Part shown: piece by piece, positions 10,635-20,684 of the stretch
Layout: the number at the start of each line of letters is the position of its first letter
Numbering within the stretch: position 1 is the first letter of the stretch
The notes under the pieces: generated by a model
The model's input: only the letters and a program-made list of their open reading frames with translations
Database searches by the model: none
What the model was told of the DNA's origin: nothing
From: Pelagomonas calceolata
Lineage: Eukaryota > Sar > Pelagophyceae > Pelagomonadales > Pelagomonadaceae
Length of the DNA: 64,000 nt
Assembly: GCA_918797485.1 (NCBI GenBank)
Contig: CAKKNE010000006.1
Span: 1,798,001-1,862,000 of the forward strand
Direction: 5' to 3'
Program-made: the position numbers and the translations under genes

Positions 10635-12069
10635 TCAAAATCCGGCAAAAACTTTTTTTGCGGAGTCAAATTCGTCCTCAAGACATTCCCGGGGATGGTA
10701 CTCATCGAAGCGAGATGCATCCCCAATTGGGAGGATGAGCGGCTTCTGTGGAGGCCGGATGCGTTTTTGATTGACTGCCACCTATGTGAACACGCAAAGG
10801 GGGATGGTTGGCTGCCACCTATGTATGTATGCAAGGCACCGGTTCCGACAAAGTCGACATCCTGAAAAAATTCTGCGGCCTGGATACTCGCCGCATCAGT
10901 GAGTCGTTTTGGAAGATCAGCTTTCAGCAGAGAACGGACTAGGGCGCGCGGCGTGGGTCCCATGAAAGACGGGAATGAGATGCGTCCTTGGATGACCCGT
11001 AGATATATCGCATGATGCGAATCTGTCTTGTGATCTTTGCCTGCGAGGGAGCAGAGCCATTTATCAATATAGGTAGTAGATTATCCATACGGTGGCCAAG
11101 ACAAAAAGGCGTATGCCCCGACATGAGCTCGTACGCAACGCAGCCAAACGCCCACCAGTCGACAATGCGTGTGTAACCGCCCGTCTTTTTTCGCGATAGT
11201 TGCTCCGGTGATAGATATGCAGGTGTCCCGCAGTTTGTTCGCATTCGCCCCTCTGGCCCATCGGGCGGCGCACATGCAAAACCGAAGTCAACGAGGCGGC
11301 AATGACCCTCGGTATCCAACAGTACATTTTCTGGCTTGAGGTCTCGGTACACAAATCCGCCCGCGTGTACATGTGCTAGTGCTGCGAGTATCTCGACGAG
11401 GTAGAACTTGGCCACGGCTGCACTCAGGCACCTGTTACCTCGCAGTTTTGAGAAAAGCTCGCCGCCAGCCACGTACTCCAGGACGAAGTAAATCTTTTGC
11501 TTGTCCTGGAGCGTACCAAAGAGACCCACGACAAATGGGTGGCGCAATTGACCTAAGATCAGGCGCTCGTTCTGCACATGCCTTTCGTCATCGTGCTTGA
11601 CCACGTAGCCCTTCGAGATTGCCTTGATCGCCATGTACTTCCCGTCCTTCCTGAATCGTGCGAGCGAGACCTCACCCATCACGCCGCGGCCAATAACGCG
11701 CACGAGTTCGAACTTTTCAATGCCTCTATGCGACCGTGGTCCAAGGACACAGTGAGTGGCGATCCAGCCATTCGTGCCATCAGCACGGGCCTCGGCTCTA
11801 CGCGTCGCGAGAGCGCTTCCCGCCTGCCCGAACGCATGCGTGCTTTTGACTGTGTGCTTCGCCTTATTCCACTTCGTCCCACCAACTCCTCGCCGTGATG
11901 GGCCTTTTTTGTCACCACTTAGGCCCATCGATCCTACTCGTCGAGACATAATGACTGTGTCGGCATCTGTTTCACCCTGAAAAGTCCACGGCAAGGCGTG
12001 TTCGTCGACGGAGACATTGTACCCATCGTCGGGCGCCGGCTTTGGGTTCAGGCTCAGACCTCCGCCCAT
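10635..12069 (-). CDS. AGC-family protein kinase, PKA catalytic-subunit-like
   Basis: Three exons (12069-11091, 11040-10850, 10781-10635) join in frame to 438 residues; introns of 50 and 68 nt are GT-AG. Kinase landmarks: glycine loop GRGVMGEV (127-134), Lys149 in AIKA, catalytic YRDLKPEN (241-248), DFG (261-263), activation loop CGTPAYLSPE (about 280-289), then VIQGRISFP and ALVRSLLKADLPKRL of the C-lobe. The last exon gives the AGC C-tail DASRFDEYHP and a terminal FAGF, the hydrophobic motif seen at the end of PKA. The family phosphorylates Ser/Thr in basic contexts. The start MGGGLS fits an N-myristoylation consensus, and a basic N-terminal extension of about 115 residues precedes the kinase domain. 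PKA catalytic subunit is likeliest; PKG or another AGC kinase remains possible. No GGTACC cluster lies upstream; AT-rich palindromic TACCGCGGTA and TACCATGGTA do. Confidence 0.88.
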
Positions 12070-13341
12070 GCGACGATTCCTCCCTAAGAAAGGGAAAGCA
12101 AGCTTACCACATGTTTTGGCCGGAATACCGCCCAGTGAATAAGTATACCACGCTTTCTCTCATCATATTACCGCGGTATTATGATATTGTACCATGGTAT
12201 CTATCCAACCTAAACTAACGTGGTGCTGATGTGCTTATGCTAAGGGTGCGATCTAGACCTCCCCGGGGGGGGGGGTCCGGAGCCAATGTGGTGGTACGCT
12301 CGGGCCGGTCTGCGCGATCGGTCTGCGGTATCGGTCTGTGGTATGATCACTGGCATGATCATGATCATGATCCGCCCGGCCCGGGGCCGACTCGGATCAT
12401 GATCAGTCCGAGTCTGAGCCTCAAATCGGTCACACGCCCGGCCCGGGGCCGGCACCTCCGATAAAGTGAACTTACTTTCGTTCACTCCGGTGTTTTTACG
12501 GCGACTACCTAACGCCGGGCTTGATCCAACTTGGACACTAAGTGCCAGTGAAATACGGCCGGCCGGTGCTACTAGCGGCCTGAGTATAACGTGCTGAGAG
12601 GCGAGAGTAACGTAGCCACAGTTTTTAGCTAGGGGAGTTTTTAGCTCACTGCGCCCCGGGCCGCCTCCCAAAAACCGAACAAGCTCGTATAGTTATTCGA
12701 GGTTACTGACCGGGATAGTTACCTCGGGCCGGCCCGGGATCTTTCTCCGGGTGGACTCGGTTGCGTCACGGTAGGTCAATAGGATAGGACTCGGACCAGA
12801 GGCGTGGTTCACAGGCACTGGCAAATCTAGTAACCGCTTGGGGCTCGACAGCTTGTACCAACTGGCAAATTGAACTCAGGCTTGCCAATGCCAGTGAAAA
12901 AAAAAGCCCCGGGCCAGGTCACCGGCCCGGGTGAGCAACCGGTTGGAAGCTCGGGCTCAACTTGAATCCGCTCGCAGCTGAGCCGCCGCCGGCGGGCTAA
13001 CTGTCCGCCGGATTTGACCTTCAGCAGGCGGCGTTGTTGCCAGTGATCTCAGGCTCCGAAGCAAGCCCGAGCGGGAGGGGCATATACTAGGATTCCGGCC
13101 GAGTCTAACTTGAAGTATCCCGTAGAAGTATCCCATGGACGAGATATGATGGCAAACTCCCAGACGTTCCTTTCGGAGTACGCTGGCTAGCTATGACTAC
13201 ATAGCAGGGAGGGGCGGAAGGGAGTGGTGCTTTTAAAACTACTAGAAGTAGAAGCGACGCTGATCTCACGCCTTTCTTGGTCTAATCACCCAGGGCCGTC
13301 GTCGAGGGAAGGCGATACCGGTATTTCGTGCGCCGGGGCAG
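12070..13341. other. Intergenic between kinase and RPS13
   Basis: Holds dense copies of the recurrent words (TGCCAGTG or its inverse at 12348, 12543, 12816, 12889, 13038; GTCACGGT near 12773), two copies of GCCCGGCCCGGGGCCG about 65 bases apart, and repeated CATGATCATGATC dyads near 12355. No gene is supported. Confidence 0.65.
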
Positions 13342-13847
13342 TTATGCAACAAGAGCAGAGGCAGTTGCGGATTCATACCTACAGGACATGTACTATTATA
13401 AATGCACCACCAACACTTCGAGAATTACTTCCAAGCCGCATGAAGCTTGCGCGTGGTCCGATAGTAACGCGCGAGGCGATGGATACGCGACTCGATGAGG
13501 ATGAGGCGAAATTTTGAATCTTTGTCTGCGCGATTGCGCTCCATGTGCTTGCGGACAGACACCGCTTTCTTGATTAACATGTATAGATCCTCCGGAATTT
13601 CCGGGGCAAGACCATTTTTCTTGAGGAGGCGCAGAATTTTTGACCCGGTCACCGACTTGACGGCAGGGATACCGGAGGAATCTCGCAATATGACCCCAAT
13701 TTGAGATGGTGTCAGGCCCTTCTTCGCTAATTTGCACACATGCTCCTCTACATCCAAGGGTGATGTCTTCAGCCATTGTGGCGGTGAGCGTTTGTAGGGA
13801 TTTGCCGATCGCGAGATGCCCTTACCTTTGCTGTGAAGCCGGCCCAT
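13342..13847 (-). CDS. RPS13: 40S ribosomal protein S13 (uS15)
   Basis: Two exons (13847-13429 and 13378-13342) around a 50-nt GT-AG intron (13379-13428) give 151 residues, the usual eukaryotic length. It starts [20 protein letters not shown] and contains [31 protein letters not shown] and [17 protein letters not shown], hallmarks of uS15. The short second exon restores the conserved tail [12 protein letters not shown], which confirms the splice. The protein sits on the 40S subunit body and helps form the central-domain bridge to 60S. It is back to back with the cullin gene, and a GGTACC cluster lies between them, about 275 bases from this ATG. Confidence 0.97.
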
Positions 13848-14120
13848 GTCAGCGACCTGGCGATTTTATTACCGCTATGTTACAGTTTAGCCACTAGGAC
13901 TCCACCTCGATATTTTCGTATAGTTGAATTTAGCGACCGGAAAGGGGGTGGGTCGAATGTTGATGTTGTACTCTGACGCCCGGGCCGGCCGCTCGCCCAC
14001 GCCAGCATCTACCCCCGTCACACCCGGCGCGGCAGGCCCATCCTACTCGACTCGGATGTCCGGCGTGCGACCGATACAGGTAGATAGATATATGTGTATC
14101 CCTGTGTTTATTTTATTTTA

Positions 14121-14203
14121 TACCTACGGGTACCGTAGGTAGTACCTACGGTACCGTACCGTAGGTAGGTACCTACGGTACCGTAGGTACCGTAGGACCT
14201 ACG
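14121..14203. promoter_or_regulatory. GGTACCGTAGGTACC cluster between RPS13 and cullin
   Basis: One of the densest clusters: TACC, GGTACC and CCGTAGGTA words overlap for about 80 bases in both orientations, ending about 25 bases before the proposed cullin ATG at 14229 and about 275 bases from the RPS13 ATG. Candidate promoter element, possibly shared. Confidence 0.5.
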
Positions 14204-14228
14204 CTATTATTCCCGCGATTCCCGCGCC

Positions 14229-16739
14229 ATGAGGCGGACAGATCGGGAAGAAACTTTGCTTACCTACGCGACGGAAAAATCTATCGAAACTGGAGAAATC
14301 CCCTTAGAAGAGGTAATTTCAGCATCACCTTAGCATCAAGAAGAAACAATACAGGGATGGGAAAAGCTCAGGGAAAATGGCATTTGTGTTTTGGTCGACA
14401 TACTTCAGGGCAATGCATCCGACAGACGCCCGTTTGGTAATAAAGGCTATGTGTCTCTCTACACAATATCCTATCGAATGTGTTCAAATGCTGGATTGTA
14501 CGATCACTCAAAGGCATTGTATGACAGGACCAAAGATGAAATCGAGCACGTCTTGCAGCACTATGTAGTTCCCGAACTCAACAAAAATAAGTATGCAGAT
14601 GAAGGCAACGCCATACTCAACAAATTCTCACATCACTGGGAGAATCATAAAGTCTTTGTCAAGTGGATGCAACAGCTGTTTAGACATCTTGACAATGGCT
14701 ACATTGCAAATTCTTCAATCTCCACAATTACGTCGGTGGGCTTAAAACTTTTTTTTGATATCGTCTTTGTTCAATTTAAGGCGGAAGTTCGCGAATCTTT
14801 ACTGAATGCAATCGACACAGAGCGCGATGGAATAAATATCGACCAAGATCTACTGCGTTCTTGTGTTGAGGTTTTTCCCGTCATGGGCTTATCTTCGAAG
14901 TGCACTACTTTGAAGACAGTGCAGTCGGCATTGAACACCCAGCCTGATCTTAGTGTCTACGAATCTGATTTAGAAATTTCACTCTTAAAGAGGACCTCGG
15001 ACTACTATGCACGAAAAAGTAGGGTGTGGTTGGAGGACCAAACTACCCCTGAATACTTGACACGGGCAGAGATGGCACTCAAAGCAGAGCGAAACCGAGT
15101 TAAGCGATATCTCCACCCCTCCACTCAGAGTAAGCTACTCTGTGCCTGTGAACAGGAACTTCTACAAAAGTACAAGGGGCCGTTGATCAATCATGATCAA
15201 AGTGGGCTTAGATCTTTGCTAGCTGAGGACAGAAATGAAGACCTAAGGCGCATGTTTAATTTATTCCGACGTCTTGCTGATGGCCTTTCACCGATGGCAT
15301 TAATGACGAAGAAATTTGTACAAAGTGAAGGAAACAAATTGCTTCAGGAACGTCGGGATCTTATTCACTCTCTGAAATCGAAAGGCAGAAAATTAAGCTC
15401 AAATGACCCAGATTTGATCGATCAGCTCATGACGCTGCATAGTAAGATGAGTAGACTTGTCCTTGAGCTCTTCGACAACGAAGCTCAATTTCAGCGCGCA
15501 CTACGAGAAGCGTTCCAGGAAGTCATGAATGCAGATACAACTTCTGATGATTCAAATGTTGAGTTGCTGGTTGTGCACACTGACCGTATTTTAAGTGGGA
15601 AATTGAAATTGGATGAAGAGGAGGTGGAGAATAGATTGGAGCACTGTATTCAACTTTTTCAATTTGTATCAGACAAAGATTTATATGCTGAACTGTATCG
15701 AGAAAGGTTGGCAAAAAGGCTGCTATCAAAGAAATATACCTCTATTCATGCGGAAAAATCAATGATAGTAAAAATGAAAACACAACAAGGAGCTCCGTTC
15801 ACCACGAAGCTAGAGGGAATGGTGAATGATTTTACAGTAGGCTCGTACCAGCTGTCGTTATTTAATTCATTTTCTTTTTTGTCTTAGGAAAAGATATCGA
15901 TCAAACCTGGACCGCGCATTTAAACAAATTAAGAGCTGCAAACTTGCTTGCTAATAGAACGAGAATGGACTTTTCCGTTCAAGTGCTCACTCAAGGATTT
16001 TGGCCCTCACAAAAGCAACGCGACCTGCAATTATCCCATGAGATGAGAGATGCAAAATCTGCCTTTAACACGTGGTACACAGAACGCCACAGTCATCGTG
16101 TGCTATCGTGGGTGTATATTCTTGGAGATGTAGTTGTCAAAGGCAACTTTGGGGGGAGATCATATGACATGACGATGACTACATTTCAGGCCATGGCTCT
16201 GCTTGCCTTTGCTTGCAAGAAAGAAGCGGTTGCCTTTCCTGAGATTTGTGAGCATATGCAGATAGATGAACCGACTGGCAAAAGAGTTCTTCACTCCCTT
16301 GCGTGTGGCAAGTATAAATTGCTAGATAAAACAGGTCATCACAGAACTATAAATTGCAAGACAGACCTGTTTGAATCAAACGCTATATTTTATTCCAAGT
16401 TGAAGCGATTTAAAGTCCAGATGTCAATGCTGGATGGTGATTTTAAGAGAAAAGTCAACGTGGAGATCCAACAGCAGCGTGGGTTTGGTATTGATGCAAC
16501 GTAAGTGATCATCAGCAATACAATATATATTACCTTCTGTGGCTTTGGTTAGGATTGTGCGTATTTTAAAATCTCGCAAAAGGTAAGCTAGGTGGTGTGA
16601 AGAGCGTGATCCCCCCGTTTCCCTCAGGCTTGCCCATCAAGAACTCGTCGGCGAAGTGATCCACCAGATTCAGAACTTTGCGCCCGAGAGTAGGTTGATA
16701 CGACAGCGAGTAGAAGGTCTGATTGAGCGCGAGTGCTAA
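14229..16739 (+). CDS. Cullin, CUL1-like ubiquitin ligase scaffold
   Basis: Exons 14334-15840, 15888-16500, 16553-16582 and 16628-16739 join in frame; a first exon 14229-14312 is proposed. Total about 781 residues, the usual cullin length. N-terminal cullin repeats (WEKLRENG onward) are followed by the homology domain (SDKDLYAELYRERLAKRLL, KLEGMVNDF) and winged-helix region. The tiny third exon gives TIVRILKSRKR, holding the conserved Lys that receives NEDD8; the last gives HQELVGEVIHQ. Cullins bind an adaptor and substrate receptor N-terminally and the RING protein RBX C-terminally. Similarity is closest to CUL1. Oddities: the 15841-15887 intron needs a GC-AG border to keep frame; the first intron would be 21 nt; the protein stops at IEREC, lacking the usual YLER...YLA tail. 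Confidence 0.9.
14313..14333 (+). other. Candidate 21-nt intron in cullin gene
   Basis: GTAATTTCAGCATCACCTTAG lies between a frame opened by the ATG at 14229 and the first unambiguous cullin exon. Removing it joins IPLEE to HQEETIQGWEKL in frame; keeping it gives a stop. No in-frame ATG occurs in the cullin exon before conserved sequence, so an upstream exon is needed. A longer intron from another donor cannot be excluded. Confidence 0.4.
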
Positions 16740-17775
16740 GATGCCCAGTGTCGAGCTACATGTATTGACCTTTGCAGATCACAAAAATGCACGTCTAGAT
16801 ATTTAAAGAGGGATGATGTGAATCCAAAATATTATATATATTTACCATGAACTGGGCCAGTGCCAGTATCTGAGCGGCCTCGCAAACAACCAGTGACATT
16901 ATGCTATGGTCTGTAAAATACTGATCATCCTCGGGCTCCGAGGCCAATGCGCTGTCCTACGAGTCTACGACAGCCTGATAACAGTGAGCCTTTGACGTAA
17001 GTGCGCAGCCTGGTGGTGAAGATCAATCGCGACAAGCTCGCGGAGTAGGTCTTTATGACTAGGTGTTGGAGTCCCAAAGCCAAGCGGGCGCACACGCCAG
17101 ACTAGCTGATTGCTACGACAACGCGCTGTGCGGGAGCAAGACTCAGCCCCAAGCGCAGCCTGGAATGATGGACAATAACCCCCTAGGCGTACGATTAGAG
17201 CGCCGCGCTGTCAAGGTTGTGTGGTGCGCTGTCCTGACGGCGCCTGGGGCGCACCATGACAAGTACGCCGGGGCAAGGAACTTAGTCTAGTACTACAGCG
17301 GCCTAAAAGCGCTGCACGATGAAAGTTGCCCCCGGGCCGTGCTAGTGCGCCACCGGTTATAAAAGACCGTGACCACTGCCAGTGGCAGAGTGGGGCTTGG
17401 TAAAATGAAGAATATGCGAATAATGCAAGACCAGAGGAGTACGCACCTTTGGGAGTACTGCGGCTGAGATAGTTTGCCGCGGAGCTACCTTAAATACACT
17501 AAGTAGTTTTGATTTAACTGTGTTTATTACGCGTGGCGTGTTGAAGGGTGATGTAAGTGTATAGGAAGGGTATAGGATAGGGGGGGGGGGTATTTCGCCC
17601 TATTTATCGCACTCAGGCTCCCCCTTTTCATGTCAGTGAGGGTAAGCTCTTGTTTCCCTTAGGAAAATATGGGGTGAAAGTTGTCCTCTATCCTTGTCGT
17701 TCCTTTCATTGAAATGTGCGTTTTGGCAAATATCATCAAGTAGCACATGGGCATTTGCCTGTTGTTACCTACTAA

Positions 17776-17834
17776 ATAAATAAAGGCCCATAAATAAATA
17801 AATAAATAAATAAATACACAAATAAATAAATAAA
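17776..17834. repeat. TAAA microsatellite
   Basis: Roughly a dozen AAAT/TAAA units interrupted by GGCCCAT and CACA. Confidence 0.85.
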
Positions 17835-17954
17835 GCGACCCGGCGGGCCAGATTGTTGAACTAGACCTCGCTTAAAAATGACATGTATGCTTGCGACCTA
17901 CCGAAAATGCCACGGCGGGGTGCGACGCGCGTAGATGCCGGCCCCGATATCGCA

Positions 17955-18270
17955 CTGAGGGCCTCGCAGCGTTTAATATCGTAGGGCAGCTCGGACTGTG
18001 GCTTCTCTGGGGTCGAATTTGCCCACAGCCCCAGAGCTCCAAATCGGTCTCTCGCGACGCAAGACGATCACCGTGGCACGCCGACTGTCGCGTTTAGACC
18101 ACGCCTCCCGAGCCGCTGACGCGTCTACGTACCTTTGCCACGGAATTTCGGGTTTACCCCGCAGGAGTGGTGGTCTGTACTCGACAGGCGCGCCGAGTTG
18201 ACCGTACTTGTAGTAGCTTGATCCGGTCGTCGCCGAGCAGCAACCGCGTGGGGGCTGCGTTTCGGCGCAC
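17955..18270. repeat. Dispersed repeat A, copy 2
   Basis: Matches 8875-9110 in order (TATCGTAG, GCAGCTC, TGTGGCTTCT, AATCGGTCTCTCGCGACG, GTAGCTT, CCGGTCGT, AGCAACCGCG). Part of its middle, TGTCGCGTTTAGACCAC followed by CCTCCCGA, recurs near 62788-62818, suggesting another fragment there. Confidence 0.55.
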
Positions 18271-18649
18271 TCCAGATCAAGCGCGGGCATCGATGGTAGG
18301 TCTCAGGGGAGCACCGCTTCAGCGGCTGCGGCTGCCTGAAGACCACGTATTACTTAGGCGGTCTTTAGGTGCCTTGCGCACTTCCTTGCGCCACATTTAG
18401 CGCCAGCGGTAGTGACCCCAGCCTGAGTATGACCCCAGTAAGATCCCCAGTACCTTGTCTAGCCGGCGAATAACGCACCTCCAGAGTCTAGCTCCAGAGG
18501 ACGCTTTCAAGTTGGGAGTGCAGCTGTTTAGGCCCAGCCAATGCACTCTTAAGACTACTAGTCTGGTGGTTGGGAGGTGGTTGGTTGGTTGGCGCGGGAG
18601 TTTAGTAGAGTAGAGGTATACGGATATGGGGGCATCCGGGACCAGGCGA

Positions 18650-19732
18650 TCATAATGTTTCCTTCGGACACAAAAAAATGGCCTTCTTGACAATACGGGC
18701 ATTCTTCCCAATTGCAGCATTATCGCAAATGCACAGCGTAGTGAGCCGGTCAATAAATTTAGTTTTATTTTTAAGAATCTCGCGCGCCTTGGGATGCACA
18801 GCAATATTTGCAATACACTTCAGCGTGTTGGTTGTAAGAATGTCATCTTTCTCGTTGAGAAGCTCAGCAAGCAGAGAAACTGAATTCTTTTTTTTTATCT
18901 TGTCCAACGAAATAATTGCCTGTTTGCCCTCATCAGCTGTGGTGATGGTCATCAATGCCCCTGCGGCAGCAGAGCGGACAAGTCGATCACTATCCTTCAG
19001 AAGTTCTATGATGATCTCGATCGCTCCACACTCAATGGCCAACATCTTTGCCACATCCGCAAGGCAAAGCGCAATTAGTGTGCTTGCAGCTTCACGGCGA
19101 ACTTCTGTGTCAATACTCGCAAGCAACTCAATGCATGTTTCAACTGCAGAGTGTCCTAGGGCACTTTCAAGCCCGCAGCCAGAATAAAGACAATTATGGA
19201 GTAGCCGTAAGGCCAGAGGCTGCAGAACGGTCTTTTCCTTTGCTGTTCGTAACTGATTAATAAGAATGGCAGGATAGTCGGCTGCAACAAGCGCATGCAC
19301 ACATGATAGGTTTCCAGTAGAGAACTCAATAAGAGCCCGGTACACGTATTCTCTCACCTCTATCTCGTCGTCACTTAATGCGGAAACAATCATCTGGGCT
19401 GTATTGCCTTGCAAAAGAGCGTGAACGCCAGTAGCATTTCGAGAGCAAATTTCAAGAGCTTTGGCGGCACGCAAGCGCGTCAGCGGGTCTTGATCTGCAG
19501 AGACCTGTGCGTTAAGCACGGACACGATTCCCAGATCTACACAACCAACCAGACTCGCCGGATTTTGCAACTCTTCGCAGAGTGCTAATAATGCGTTCAC
19601 TCGCACAGGACGATTATGGGACATTACTTCGCGCACCAACTTGGGGCACATGCTCGCCCCAAACGCGGACACAATACGTGCTTCATTTCTCCCTTTTGCA
19701 CTAACCTTCACTTCGTGAAGGAACATCGACAA
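18650..19732 (-). CDS. RSPH14: Radial spoke head 14 homologue (RSPH14/RTDR1), armadillo-repeat protein
   Basis: Intron-free, 360 residues (human RSPH14 about 348). It is built of armadillo repeats and follows the family along its length: an N-terminal FGASMCPKLVREV segment (family YGRRALPKL), RVNALLALCEEL, RLRAAKALEICSR, then DSDRLVRSAAAGALMTITT followed by DEGKQAI and a C-terminal HPKAREIL repeat. In cilia this protein is a component of the radial spokes that relay signals from the central pair to dynein arms. Its presence argues that the organism makes a motile 9+2 flagellum. Other armadillo proteins (Vac8-like, importin-alpha-like) share repeats but not this length and N-terminal pattern. 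Confidence 0.8.
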   Translation of the reverse strand: MSMFLHEVKVSAKGRNEARIVSAFGASMCPKLVREVMSHNRPVRVNALLALCEELQNPASLVGCVDLGIVSVLNAQVSADQDPLTRLRAAKALEICSRNATGVHALLQGNTAQMIVSALSDDEIEVREYVYRALIEFSTGNLSCVHALVAADYPAILINQLRTAKEKTVLQPLALRLLHNCLYSGCGLESALGHSAVETCIELLASIDTEVRREAASTLIALCLADVAKMLAIECGAIEIIIELLKDSDRLVRSAAAGALMTITTADEGKQAIISLDKIKKKNSVSLLAELLNEKDDILTTNTLKCIANIAVHPKAREILKNKTKFIDRLTTLCICDNAAIGKNARIVKKAIFLCPKETL

Positions 19733-20684
19733 GTATAGATACAGCGTAGGCCCAAAAGATATGGACGCAGAGGGCCCGCTGCCTTTTTTGGGCCTTTTTT
19801 ATTTACGCTGTTGATCGCCAGCGCAGGTGTGAAAGAAAGATACTCGCTAGCTAAGGTTTAAAGAAAGGGGCCCGACGTCCGACGTATACTGCCCAGCACC
19901 TCGCTTCAAGTTCGAACCCCCCCCGGGCCCGGCCCCCCCGAAAAAAGACCGTGACTCGGCGGACATGGGGCCGGGCCGTGGGAAGTTACAGGAAGTTACA
20001 GGATACTGAGCAGAGACGAGCAGCTTCCAATCCGGACGACGCGATGCCGAAAACACGGCAGCCAACGCTGCCCATCTCGCCGAGAAAACGCCCCAAAACA
20101 AAAAAAAAGACACGCGATCGTTACGAGCCGATCGGGCCACCACAGCGTCCGGCGATCTGATACTAAGTGGCGCGGACGTCCCATGAGATTTCGGTCTATG
20201 CGTGGCCCGCGTTTCTCGCCGTTCGCGCATCGAGTGATTATCGTGCTGAATGACCACTGGCAGGACTTTTCTTAGGCCCGGGCTGCGGCTGCCCCGCGCA
20301 CGGATAGCTTGCTCAAAACCTTGCGGCCAAGCATGTCTCGTAGCCCAAGGACTAGGAGTAGGAGACTCTCTCGAGTCTCCATTCCGTAGCATAAGCACCC
20401 GGGGCCCTCAGGCTCCCGTCTCTCTCTCTTCCGCCGTCCGCCGGCGTCCTTGGTTTCCACGTGAGCTAAACAAAGAGATGAGCCGATGAATAAGGCTTGG
20501 ACTACACAAGGCAACTCGGCGAAGGGTCTCCTCTTTTTGTAGGGAATAGATAGAGCCGGTGGTATTTCCTGGCGACTTTATCTGGAGGAGATCTGCACTG
20601 ATCAGACGCCATGCCACTACATAAATTTTCAAACTCTCGAGTCTCCACAAGTAGAACGTTCACGGAGCCAAATCCCTGGATACT
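19733..20684. other. Intergenic between RSPH14 and Rpt5
   Basis: GC-rich, with ACCGTGAC near 19947, CACTGGCA at 20255 and a GTCTCTCTCTC run near 20418. The open frame at 20398-19847 has no domain-like sequence. Confidence 0.6.

Larger units (their letters stand above)
16740..18649. other. Intergenic between cullin and RSPH14
   Basis: Contains a TAAA microsatellite (about 17776-17834), dispersed repeat A copy 2 (17955-18270), G-runs near 17580 and a TGCCAGTG word at 17377. Short open frames such as 17063-17290 lack any recognisable feature. Confidence 0.6.

Noticed and set aside
16731-16760. 16-nt intron extending the cullin C terminus
   Set aside because: The resulting frame does not restore the YLER...YLA tail.
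19900-19920. B-box-like GTTCGAACC word
   Set aside because: No tRNA arms around it; it lies in C-rich spacer.
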